Source: Gp13-AA77 sp036521995 (lineage in GTDB: Bacteria; Acidobacteriota; Terriglobia; UBA7540). From it: DNA of 14,019 bases. The stretch spans positions 1 to 14,019 of the forward strand of contig DATDGR010000278.1 in the NCBI GenBank assembly GCA_036521995.1, in the 5' to 3' direction. The position numbers and the translations under genes were made by a program. Shown here piece after piece: positions 8,201 to 13,830 of this stretch; position 1 is the stretch's first letter; each line of letters begins with the position of its first letter. The notes below the pieces were generated by a model that was not told the DNA's origin, made no database searches, and saw only the letters and a program-made list of their open reading frames with translations.

Positions 8201-9457
8201 ATTACATTTGGTTTGAAAGGCGCCGGGTGTCGTCGGGAAATCGATCGATTCCGTTTCACCAGTGACATAAGCGCTGCCGGAAGCATCCACGGCGATAGCA
8301 TAGGCATAGTCTTTGGATCCGCCGCCCAGATAGGTGGAGTAGACCAGCGCCGTTCCGCTCGGATTCATTTTGCTGATGAAGGTGTCAGCGCACTTGCCGT
8401 CGGGGCCGATGTTGCACGCACTCTGAAAAGCGCCGGTTGTGACGGGGAAGTCCGTCGAAGCGGTGTCTCCCGTGACATAGACGTTGCCCGAGGAATCCAC
8501 AGCAATACCGGACGTGTACGCATAACCGTCGCTACTCCCCAGAAGCGTGGAATAGCTCAGGGCGGGATCGATCACCAGCGGGCGGCCGGAATCGTACTTC
8601 GCGACGTCGAACGTCACTTGGTTCCGGCTGGTCAATTTGTAATGGCCATCCACGACAGTCCGCGATTGCCGGTCACCGGTTGCCGGTTGATAGACCACGG
8701 GCTTGTGGAAACGAACCTCGCCGCCCTCGATTTTCACCACCAGATCGCCGTTCCGGTCGATCCCTAGCGGCTTTGCGCCGCCATTCTCCCCTTGGCGGGA
8801 TGAATCCGCCCCTACGTCCAGCGCGATGACGCTCGGATCGGCGCCGGGCGACACCACGAAGTCGTATTCAAGCTGACCCTGGTTGCCGTAATAGACGAGG
8901 TCCACGCCGGGATAGACGCCCTCATACCTCACCTTGGCGTAGGTGGGCACGCTCGTCCGCCACTTCCTGGGATCATTGCCTATGAAGTAGTTTGCCTTGC
9001 CCGATAACTCATCGGTGCCTTTGACGGCGGCTCCAGGATTCGCACCCACGAGTCGCATTCGGAGGATAGCGTCCGTGGTCTGTGGCCCGTGGTCAGCTGT
9101 CCCTAGCCTGGATTTCGCGTTTCGGCTTGCGGGGTCCGGCCCTTCATTTTTGATTTTTGCCTTTTGATTTTTGCCTTTTGATTTGTCTTGAGTGTGGAGG
9201 GCCAAGACCGCCTCATTCCCGGTCAAGAACAGCGTGTATCCGGCTCCGCGCGAGAGAAACTTCACCCGGCGGTCTGTCTGGCCCTGGTTGGCTTCGAAGC
9301 TGAGCGGCAGCTTGCCGTAATTCTGCAGCAAGGCCGCTTTCGGAACCTGATTCTCGGACTTCGTATTTCGAGCTTCGCCCTGGGAAGCGCCGTTTCCCCC
9401 GAGCAGGACGAATGAGAAGCCGGCCAGAAGGCCGCAAGCCCGCGTGATCTTTTGCAT
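5273..9457 (-). CDS. Exported SBBP beta-propeller and choice-of-anchor D (ASH) repeat protein
   Basis: A 1394-residue secreted protein of unknown specific role, likely extracellular or envelope-bound and involved in adhesion or surface structure (inference). Residues 1-28 look like a signal peptide: basic MQKITR, then a hydrophobic core and small residues. Residues about 45-300 form the conserved domain that often precedes SBBP repeats (PLSFEANQGQ, YFIGNDPRKWRT, YPGVDLVYYGNQGQLEYDF). Seven SBBP repeats follow (about 302-775; YSTFLGG, VDASGDAYVTG, TDFPTTPGAFQ), enough for one seven-bladed propeller. Six ASH-type immunoglobulin-like domains fill 778-1394 (SLNFG, TLTNSG, NNCG, ASCTITVTFTP, SLSGTG), each with two cysteines. 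Residues 27-34 and 92-130 are translated heptamer repeats inside the N-terminal part. No C-terminal anchor or sorting motif is visible, since the protein ends within the last ASH domain. AGGGGGAGAC precedes the ATG. A promoter lies about 50 bases upstream. Confidence 0.92.
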   Translation of the reverse strand: MQKITRACGLLAGFSFVLLGGNGASQGEARNTKSENQVPKAALLQNYGKLPLSFEANQGQTDRRVKFLSRGAGYTLFLTGNEAVLALHTQDKSKGKNQKAKIKNEGPDPASRNAKSRLGTADHGPQTTDAILRMRLVGANPGAAVKGTDELSGKANYFIGNDPRKWRTSVPTYAKVRYEGVYPGVDLVYYGNQGQLEYDFVVSPGADPSVIALDVGADSSRQGENGGAKPLGIDRNGDLVVKIEGGEVRFHKPVVYQPATGDRQSRTVVDGHYKLTSRNQVTFDVAKYDSGRPLVIDPALSYSTLLGSSDGYAYTSGIAVDSSGNVYVTGDTASTDFPVTTGAFQSACNIGPDGKCADTFISKMNPSGTALVYSTYLGGGSKDYAYAIAVDASGSAYVTGETESIDFPTTPGAFQTKCNSCNPATNSFNAYVTKLNPSGSALVYSTFLGGSSDNYGQSVAVDASGDAYVSGSTSSSDFPTTPGAFDTVCNACGSGSNYYDAFVSKFNPAGSALVYSTFLGGSSYNDGSGLALDTPGNAYVTGYTASSNFPTTPGAFQTTCNSCVNGYAFVTKLNPSGSALVYSTFLGGSSYNSGNGVAVDSTGDAYVTGTTSSTDFPVTPGAFQAQCGGTGTCGENVFVTKFNPEGSALLYSSYLGGSSDDFPEGVESIAVDSAGQAYLTGLAQSTNFPTTPGAFQTTNAGGECVYFTVVNPGGTSLVYSTYIGPQEDSGGIGLALDSSGNAYVTGFAVNSFPVTPGSFQTACPGDLSPCSFITKFGPGDQVWPLTLDFGNQVIGTTSAAQTATFSNSGQSALSITGITVSGANSSDFTETNNCGTSLAVGATCIITITFAPSAIANRTASITLTDGAPNSPQTVSLSGTGTGPTVTLSPASILYPNQLIGSTSRPQNVTLSTNGTLTITSITTTAEFGETNTCGTGLPPGGSCSISVAFTPTASGTQTGTLTVSDNGGGQSVSLSGTGVGPGVTLSLGTLNFGDETVGVASVAREIKLTNSGSTTLNLTKISLTGANENDFSETNNCGTSLTAGASCTITVIFKPSAAGSRTASVNIADNAYNSPQTVSLTGTGVLPAVTLSPSSLNLGNVLLGSTSAPQNVTLSTNGPISITSITTSAQFAQTNDCGSSLGAGGSCAITVTFTPSALGVQSGTLSVSDSGGGSPQTGSLSGTGVQPAVTFSPTSLTFPAQLVFTTSPPQKVTLTNSGTGTLTITSIVATGNFAQTNNCGNSLGAGGSCTITVTFTPGNKGTLTGAVTVTDSASGSSQSVSLTGTGTFVQLSPTSLNFGSQPVGSTSLPMTITLTNKGGIALGIGSVSIIGANAGDFSIESNTCGSSVARGASCFISVTFTPSADGTRTAQVSIVDNGGGSPQSVGLSGLGTF
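5276..7125 (-). repeat. Six tandem ASH/choice-of-anchor D coding repeats
   Basis: Six units of about 300 bases encode roughly 100-residue domains, starting at residue 778 and running to the stop. Units 1, 3 and 6 contain a GAN-x-x-DF insert after the second strand (GANSSDF, GANENDF, GANAGDF); units 2, 4 and 5 lack it and read STNG or TNSG then ITSI. Some copies are close at DNA level: the segments near 5695-5765 and 5998-6070 match over most positions. Such copies can recombine and change the number of domains. Confidence 0.85.
7130..8554 (-). repeat. Seven tandem SBBP coding repeats
   Basis: Seven copies of about 200 bases encode the pattern YST-x-LGGS, then (A/V)VD-x-SG-x-AYVTG, then FP-T-TPGAFQ and a linker ending LNPSGSALV. 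Several linkers between blades hold cysteine pairs (CNSC, CNAC, CNSC, CGGTGTC) that could form disulfides after export. Seven copies agree with one closed seven-bladed propeller. Confidence 0.85.
9071..9184 (-). repeat. Clustered heptamer repeats inside the exported-protein gene
   Basis: Read on the plus strand, three short arrays with a seven-base period lie close together: GTCCGTG, GTCTGTG, GCCCGTG, GTC at 9071-9094; GATTTCG, CGTTTCG, GCTTGCG at 9111-9131; and alternating TTTTGAT and TTTTGCC at 9148-9184. They encode residues about 92-130 (for example DHGPQTTD and KGKNQKAKIKNEG), a lysine-rich stretch unlike the rest of the domain. A fourth heptamer set (ACTTCGT, ATTTCGA, GCTTCGC) is at 9358-9378, just after the signal peptide. 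Confidence 0.75.
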
Positions 9458-9513
9458 GTCTCCCCCTGAATCTACTGTTGACCCCGATGACCACCCTCGA
9501 AAACGTCTTCAAC

Positions 9514-9541
9514 ATGCTACGCCAGCCGCGAAACGAGTCAA
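9514..9541 (-). promoter_or_regulatory. Sigma-70-like promoter for the exported repeat protein
   Basis: On the minus strand TTGACT (9536-9541) and TAGCAT (9514-9519) are separated by 16 bases. Transcription would begin near 9507, giving a leader of about 50 bases with AGGGGGAGAC directly before the ATG at 9457. The -35 matches the consensus at five of six positions and the -10 at four of six. Confidence 0.5.
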
Positions 9542-9554
9542 GCGCCTTTCCGCA

Positions 9555-9584
9555 TTGACAGGTTGGCAGAGCCTGATGTATACT
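9555..9584 (+). promoter_or_regulatory. Near-consensus sigma-70 promoter facing right
   Basis: TTGACA (9555-9560) is a perfect -35, and TATACT (9579-9584) matches the -10 consensus at five of six positions, with an 18-base spacer. Transcription would start near 9591 and run into the structured non-coding stretch, reaching the glycosyltransferase start codon only after about 540 bases. It stands back to back with the promoter of the exported protein, 13 bases away. Confidence 0.6.
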
Positions 9585-10130
9585 ACTAGGGTATCGTTGA
9601 CGTGATTATAACTATCGTCGTGGGGTCTGACGGAGGCCATGCTCGCCATCATGGTGCCAGAACCACTTCAATTCGTGCTGCTCTCCCCGCCGCCGCTGGA
9701 TTCTATCCATGGTACAGGTGGAATCCCAAGGGTGGCCCGAGGGCCCCCCCCTCCCCCCCGGTCGAAAAATTGCAAAAACGAACCTAGAACGAACCTAAAC
9801 GAACCCGAGCTTTTGCAGTGGTCTGCGAAGTAAATCATTTAGAATCGGTGGAAGTCTCGGGATCCGCGAAAAACGAACCCGAAACGAAACCAAAACGAAC
9901 CCGAGCCGCCCGAATCGGGAAGCTGCTCGGCTATGCAGCTTATTATCAGTCATTTACAGCTAAACTCGACCCTGTTTTCGAGAAAAGTGCGAGGAATCAA
10001 GGATTGCCGGTCATTGAGCTCGGGAAACCGGTCAAGAACTCGATTCGGCGGTGTGGCAATCCCAGTGGCTTTCGGCTCCGATCCTTATTAACTGCTATTG
10101 GATTATACCAGAAGTATATAAAATACCGGT
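9585..10130 (+). other. Long structured non-coding stretch before the glycosyltransferase gene
   Basis: About 545 bases with no convincing gene. The stretch is open in one plus frame from 9818, but that frame has no recognisable protein before it becomes a shadow of the glycosyltransferase. It holds a GC hairpin (9730-9749: GGGTGGCC, loop, GGCCCCCC, one mismatch) followed by C runs, two copies of an AACGAACC-rich repeat, a palindrome CCCGAATCGGG (9909-9919) and a seven-pair hairpin AAGCTGC/GCAGCTT (9920-9941). Bases about 9930-10130 are more AT-rich than the flanking genes. It could be a long 5' leader, a small RNA, or decayed sequence carrying repeats. Confidence 0.4.
9774..9906. repeat. Two copies of an AACGAACC-rich repeat
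   Basis: Copy A (9774-9810) and copy B (9869-9906) both begin AAAAACGAACC and end AAACGAACCCGAGC, and their starts are 95 bases apart. Within each copy CGAAcC recurs three times with a 10 or 11 base period (C at 9779, 9790, 9800 and 9874, 9885, 9896). Copy A is bracketed by TGCAAAA (9771-9777) and TTTTGCA (9811-9817), and copy B by CTCGGG (9856-9861) and CCCGAG (9900-9905), so each could form a looped structure. The family is not one I can name. Confidence 0.55.
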
Positions 10131-11651
10131 GTGCGCGCCGACGAGCGGTCGCCAGTCTCATCGATACACCTGTCGATCTGGTTCCGAGCCGCCGCCCGGC
10201 TGCGGCGGGTTCCCTTAGCGTCACTCCTGCACCCTGGCGGAACCGTACTTCTCGTAGCCCTGTTGATCGGTGCAGTGGTGCCGTGTTTGCTCGCGTCCTT
10301 CCGCTGGCCCTTGATTCACGACGCCCCTCTGATGGACTACATCGCCTGGCGGATCATGTCCGGGGCCGTCCCGTACCGGGATATCTTCGACATGAATATG
10401 CCCGGTACCTACGTCATCCACATCTTCGCGCTGCGGGTATTCGGAAGCGGGGATCTTGGCTGGCGCCTCTTCGACCTGGGGTGGCTTGTGCTCACGGCGG
10501 CCGCCATCTACCGCTTCTGTTGCCCCATCAGCCGCTGGGGTGGAGCGCTGGCGGCGGCATTCTTCTTCGCCTATCACCTGGGCCAGGGAGCTCTGAGCCT
10601 GGGGCAGCGAGACTTTCTGCTGTGTATCTTCCTGGTTTTCGGCGCTCATCTGCTCGCAGTTTCGGTGGAACGAGAAGGCAGGTATGGGCTCAGCTTCCTG
10701 GCGGGAGGCGTGCTAGGTTTCGGCGCCACCATGAAGCCCCACGCAGCCATCTACGCCGCGTTGATGCTGGCGGTGCTGGTCGTGTGCTTGGGGCGGAAGG
10801 GCCGGGCATGCTGGCTGGGCAACACCGCGATGTTTCTGGCTGGAACCGCGGTGGCGCCCGCCGTCATTTGCCTCTGGCTGGCGGCGGTGGGAGGTCTTCA
10901 TCCGCTGTTCGAGATGGTGACGCAGTACCTTATCCCTTACTACCCGAAGCTTGGCGGCTTCAGCCCTGCGCTCCTCGCCTGGCAACTCCTCAAACCCAAC
11001 CTGTTCTGGATCGTCCTGGTGGCGGTGCCATGGGAGCGCTCCGAACGCGGGCCCCGCTTCGCTCTGGCGATCCTGGGCGGCCTCTACGGGGTCCTGCACT
11101 ACGGCTTGCAGGAAAGGGGCTGGTGGTATCACGAATATCCGTTTCATGCCTTTTTCTACATCTTGATCGCGATGTCGCTCGCTGGCCTGCTCTCGCGTCC
11201 CGAGGCCAAGAGCAAGGTGTGCGCCTTGCTGTGTCTGCTGCTTTGCGAGTATCCGCTCGCCGTGGCCAATGTCCGCGCCGCCCGCGAGCCGATGTCGGGC
11301 GGCCTGGCTCCCGGCAAGAAAAGGGTGCTGGACAGCCTGGTGTCGTATCTCGGACCGCGAGTCGATCCGCGCCGCGACACCGTGCAGACCATGGACACAG
11401 CGGCCGGCGGCGTGAACGCCCTGTTCGTCCTGCGCGTTCGCGAGGCCACGAGGTTCATGTACGACTTCCACCTGCTCAACTTCGTCAACGAACCCTTCGT
11501 CCGCCAACTGCAAACACAGTTCATGACCGAGATTCGCGTCAGCCGGCCCAAGTACGTGGTGCTCTTCAAGTGGTCTTGCCTCCTCCGGGGGGCTACCAGC
11601 GCTTCGATGCCTTCCCGGAGTTTCGCCAGTGGCTGGACGATCTCTACGTGA
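10131..11651 (+). CDS. GT39/PMT-like integral membrane glycosyltransferase, frame broken near its end
   Basis: A polytopic inner-membrane protein with roughly ten hydrophobic segments (for example 38-56, 116-130, 137-150, 162-178, 187-200, 205-220, 232-252, 290-300, 308-323, 338-355). After the first segment comes HDAPLMDYIAWRIMSGAVPYRDIF, split here by the family's loop, with Asp65 where PMT/ArnT-type enzymes place the catalytic acid, then NMPGTYVIH. Such enzymes move sugars from polyprenyl-phosphate donors on the periplasmic face; donor and acceptor are unknown here. The soluble end (TRFMYDFHLLNF, RPKYVVLF) is typical of uncharacterised members. The 506-residue frame ends with an unrelated tail after about codon 481; the proper continuation is in another frame to 11755, which would give about 541 residues. 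The GTG start has no clear ribosome-binding site and is uncertain. Confidence 0.75.
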   Translation: MRADERSPVSSIHLSIWFRAAARLRRVPLASLLHPGGTVLLVALLIGAVVPCLLASFRWPLIHDAPLMDYIAWRIMSGAVPYRDIFDMNMPGTYVIHIFALRVFGSGDLGWRLFDLGWLVLTAAAIYRFCCPISRWGGALAAAFFFAYHLGQGALSLGQRDFLLCIFLVFGAHLLAVSVEREGRYGLSFLAGGVLGFGATMKPHAAIYAALMLAVLVVCLGRKGRACWLGNTAMFLAGTAVAPAVICLWLAAVGGLHPLFEMVTQYLIPYYPKLGGFSPALLAWQLLKPNLFWIVLVAVPWERSERGPRFALAILGGLYGVLHYGLQERGWWYHEYPFHAFFYILIAMSLAGLLSRPEAKSKVCALLCLLLCEYPLAVANVRAAREPMSGGLAPGKKRVLDSLVSYLGPRVDPRRDTVQTMDTAAGGVNALFVLRVREATRFMYDFHLLNFVNEPFVRQLQTQFMTEIRVSRPKYVVLFKWSCLLRGATSASMPSRSFASGWTIST

Positions 11652-11755
11652 AGGACTACGAACAGGAGGACTACCAGGTGTACCGGAGAAAGTCGGATGC
11701 GGCCGCGGCTAGATCTCCGAGCGCCGGGCCGGGCCGCGCTTGCCGCCTCCGGTGA
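11578..11755 (+). pseudogene. Displaced C-terminal end of the GT39-like gene after a one-base frameshift
   Basis: The frame one base back from the main one reads PPGGYQRFDAFPEF, then RQWLDDLYVKDY and YQVYRRK, to a TGA at 11753-11755. This suits the end of the family far better than the serine-rich tail of the main frame. Adding one base anywhere between about 11574 and 11592 joins the two. The G6 run at 11587-11592 is one likely site; a missing G near 11578 (giving S-W-P-P-P-G-G-Y) is another. Confidence 0.65.
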
Positions 11756-12034
11756 ATCTATCTGCCCTCGTAATCATTGCAAAGTTGCAGTGCTAGACTT
11801 GTGGCGTGGTCGAGGCACGCGGCAGCCGCGACACAATTCCCGTGCGCACGGCTACCACGCGCTATTCGAGCACGAGGCAATCACTTGCAAGCTCGTTCTC
11901 GCGAGGGCGCGAATGGGAAGCACGCATCATAATAGAGACGGCGGCGGGCACCGCAGCTATGATTATGAGATTACACAAACAGGCAGTTATGCGTCAGGAT
12001 CAGCTCCGCTCTCGAAAGGGAGAACCGGCAGTCG
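11756..12034. other. Spacer between the GT39-like and ClC genes
   Basis: This 279-base spacer holds the dyad and extended -10 at 11775-11799, the weak small ORF, and two perfect GC palindromes: CGCGGCAGCCGCG (11818-11830) and CGTGCGCACG (11841-11850). CGAGC (11867-11871) and GCTCG (11891-11895) form a further inverted pair. No T-rich terminator tail follows any of them, and no RNA gene was recognised. Confidence 0.35.
11775..11799 (+). promoter_or_regulatory. Extended -10 promoter with operator-like dyad
   Basis: CATTGCAAAGTTGCAGTG (11775-11792) is an almost perfect inverted repeat with core arms TGCAA and TTGCA. It is followed by TGC-TAGACT, an extended -10 pattern with TAGACT at 11794-11799. 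No good -35 is seen. The dyad occupies the -35/-10 spacer, where a repressor or activator could act. Transcription would start near 11806, about 230 bases before the ClC gene. Confidence 0.35.
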
Positions 12035-12042
12035 ATGACTGA
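11806..12042 (+). CDS. Possible small ORF upstream of and overlapping the ClC gene
   Basis: A 78-codon frame from GTG to TGA at 12040-12042 fills the spacer before the ClC gene and overlaps its ATG by eight bases. Its GTG coincides with the start expected from the extended -10 sequence, so it could be read leaderless and be coupled to the transporter. The product is basic and serine/arginine-rich at first (TTRYSSTRQSLASSFSRGRE), with no domain I recognise and no hydrophobic segment. The third codon positions are only mildly GC-rich. It may equally be chance in GC-rich DNA; two palindromes at 11818-11830 and 11841-11850 lie within it. Confidence 0.2.
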   Translation: MVEARGSRDTIPVRTATTRYSSTRQSLASSFSRGREWEARIIIETAAGTAAMIMRLHKQAVMRQDQLRSRKGEPAVDD

Positions 12043-13759
12043 AAGCGGCAAGAAGAAAAATGGGGGCTGGTGGAAGGCCCCCCTCTTACAGTGGATCACT
12101 CGTCTGCGACAGCGCGAGGACCGGTTACTGTTGGTCTTAGCGCTGGTCATCGGCGCCTTGACGGGCGCAGCGGTCGTCGCCTTCATTCTGCTGACGGAAC
12201 GCGTAGGAATGCGGCTCTATCCCGTGGGGAGCGCTGCTTGGCGACGGGTTTTAGTTCCGGTATTGGGATCCCTGGGCATGGGGTATCTGCTGTTCCGCTA
12301 TTTTCCTGACGCGCGGGGCAGCGGCGTACCGCAGACGAAAGCAGCGCTGTTTGCCCGCGAAGGCGTGATTACCGCGGGCACGATATTCGGGAAGTTCTTC
12401 TGTACCGCGACGACGCTCGCCAGCGGCATTCCTCTGGGACGCGAGGGACCTTCCGTCCAAGTGGGCGGTGGCATCGCTTCGGTGCTGGGACGTCGCCTGG
12501 GACTGTCCGTCGAGACCGTGAAGGCGCTCATACCCGTGGGAGCGGCGGCCGCAATCGCCGCTGCCTTTAATACCCCTCTGGCCGGGGTTATGTTTTCGCT
12601 GGAGGAGGTCATGGGTGACCTCAACGCGCCCGTGTTGGGCTCTGTCGTGCTGGCCTCGGCGACTTCCTGGCTGGTGCTGCGCCTGCTCCTTGGCGATAAC
12701 CCCCTCTTCAAAGTGCCGCAGTATCAAGTGGTCCACCCGCTGTCATTCGCCGTCTATGCGGTATTGGGCGTGGCCGGCGGTGTAGTCTCAGTGGCGTTCA
12801 CCAAACTCCTACTTGGCCTGCGCGAGCACTTCCTGCGGATGCCGGCGTGGACGTGCTGGTTTCAGCCGGTGGCGGGGGGGTTGCTGGCCGGCCTGCTGGG
12901 CTGGTTCGTACCGCAGGTCCTGGGAGTGGGTTATGGGTACGTGGGCGACGCCCTGAACGGGAGGATGGGGCTTGAACTGATGGCACTCCTGGTGGTCCTT
13001 AAGCTTATAGCGTCGGCCACGAGCTACGCTTCGGGCAACGCTGGGGGCATTTTTGGACCCAGCCTGTTTATCGGGGCCATGCTCGGAGGCACCGTCGGCA
13101 GCATCGCGCACCGCTTGTTGCCGGGCCGGACAGCGCCCGTGGGAGCCTACGCTCTGGTGGGCATGGGCACAGCCTTCGCTGGCATCGTGCGCGCGCCCAT
13201 GACCTCGGTGGTGATGATCTTTGAGACCACCCGCGACTATGCGATCATCGTCCCGCTGATGATTTCCAATCTCGTGAGCTTCTTCATCTCCTCCCGGCTG
13301 CAACCGCAACCCATTTACGAGGCTCTGGCGCTTCAGGATGGCATCCACCTGCCATCGGCGGAGACAAGTCATCGGCATGTGCAACGGGAGGTCGTCAAGG
13401 TGATGCGTGCCGCGACGGAGGTTCTGCCGGCGGCGATGACGGTCCGCGAGGCCTTCGAACGAGCGCGCGGCAGTGAATTCCACGCTTGGCCGGTGACCGA
13501 TGAGCGAGGCGTCGTGGGCGTGGTCAGCTTGGGCCAACTCGAGGAAGCCCTGGTCATCGGCGACGGGACAAGTCTTCTAGGGGATTTCGTTGACGCGCGA
13601 CATTTCCCGCACGTCCACGCAGACCAGCCGCTGCATTTGGCGCTCGAACGCATGGGCGCGGCAAAGCTCGATGCCCTGCCGGTTGTCAGCCGGGCAAACA
13701 TTCAGCACCTGGAAGGCATTATCGTCCGCTCCGATGTTCTGAATTCGTTCGGGAGTTGA
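12035..13759 (+). CDS. ClC-family chloride channel or Cl-/H+ antiporter with CBS domains
   Basis: A 574-residue inner-membrane protein that conducts or exchanges chloride. Residues about 30-425 form the ClC core, and the filter motifs are all present: GSGVP (95-99), GREGP (135-139) with gating Glu137, GGIFGP (337-342) and Tyr428 in QPIYEALALQD at the end of the membrane part. The FSLEE segment places Glu190/Glu191 where antiporters have the internal proton glutamate, so exchange rather than a pure channel is possible. Residues about 450-574 hold two CBS-type segments (PAAMTVREAFERARG, FHAWPVTDERGVVGVVS; FPHVHADQPLHLAL, LDALPVVSR, LEGIIVRSDVL), which in this family bind adenosine ligands and gate transport. 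The ATG at 12035 has only a distant GGGAG 12 bases upstream. The gene stands alone on the plus strand and converges with the SDR gene. Confidence 0.93.
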   Translation: MTESGKKKNGGWWKAPLLQWITRLRQREDRLLLVLALVIGALTGAAVVAFILLTERVGMRLYPVGSAAWRRVLVPVLGSLGMGYLLFRYFPDARGSGVPQTKAALFAREGVITAGTIFGKFFCTATTLASGIPLGREGPSVQVGGGIASVLGRRLGLSVETVKALIPVGAAAAIAAAFNTPLAGVMFSLEEVMGDLNAPVLGSVVLASATSWLVLRLLLGDNPLFKVPQYQVVHPLSFAVYAVLGVAGGVVSVAFTKLLLGLREHFLRMPAWTCWFQPVAGGLLAGLLGWFVPQVLGVGYGYVGDALNGRMGLELMALLVVLKLIASATSYASGNAGGIFGPSLFIGAMLGGTVGSIAHRLLPGRTAPVGAYALVGMGTAFAGIVRAPMTSVVMIFETTRDYAIIVPLMISNLVSFFISSRLQPQPIYEALALQDGIHLPSAETSHRHVQREVVKVMRAATEVLPAAMTVREAFERARGSEFHAWPVTDERGVVGVVSLGQLEEALVIGDGTSLLGDFVDARHFPHVHADQPLHLALERMGAAKLDALPVVSRANIQHLEGIIVRSDVLNSFGS

Positions 13760-13801
13760 GCATCTTGCGACTCACCCGCGAGGACCGACTGGCCACATTC
13801 G

Positions 13802-13815
13802 GGACAGACGTGTCC
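13802..13815. terminator. Weak hairpin between convergent ClC and SDR genes
   Basis: GGACA and TGTCC form a five-pair stem with a GACG loop, 42 bases past the ClC stop and 15 bases from the SDR stop. The position between convergent genes fits a shared terminator, but the stem is short and only GGTTTCCGTTT follows. Support is weak. Confidence 0.3.
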
Positions 13816-13830
13816 GGTTTCCGTTTCCAG

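Noticed and set aside
5276..8554. Regular repeats that might suggest a CRISPR array
   Set aside because: The periods are about 200 and 300 bases, the units are coding and divergent, and there are no short repeat-spacer units.
9602..9833. Small plus-strand frames just after the promoter at 9555-9584
   Set aside because: They run through a GC hairpin and proline-rich C runs and the AACGAACC repeat, and they lack a ribosome-binding site and any domain.
10713..11513. A 266-codon minus-strand frame opposite the GT39-like gene
   Set aside because: It is rich in His, Gln and Arg, with no motifs, and mirrors the codon pattern of a hydrophobic membrane protein on the other strand.
9818..11755. A 645-codon plus-strand frame covering the spacer and the whole glycosyltransferase gene
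   Set aside because: For most of its length it is an arginine- and proline-rich shadow of the GT39-like gene. Only its last 50-60 codons are meaningful, as the frameshifted end of that gene.
12809..13537. A 242-codon minus-strand frame opposite the ClC gene
   Set aside because: The ClC frame has all its filter motifs here, and the opposite frame reads as composition-biased shadow sequence.
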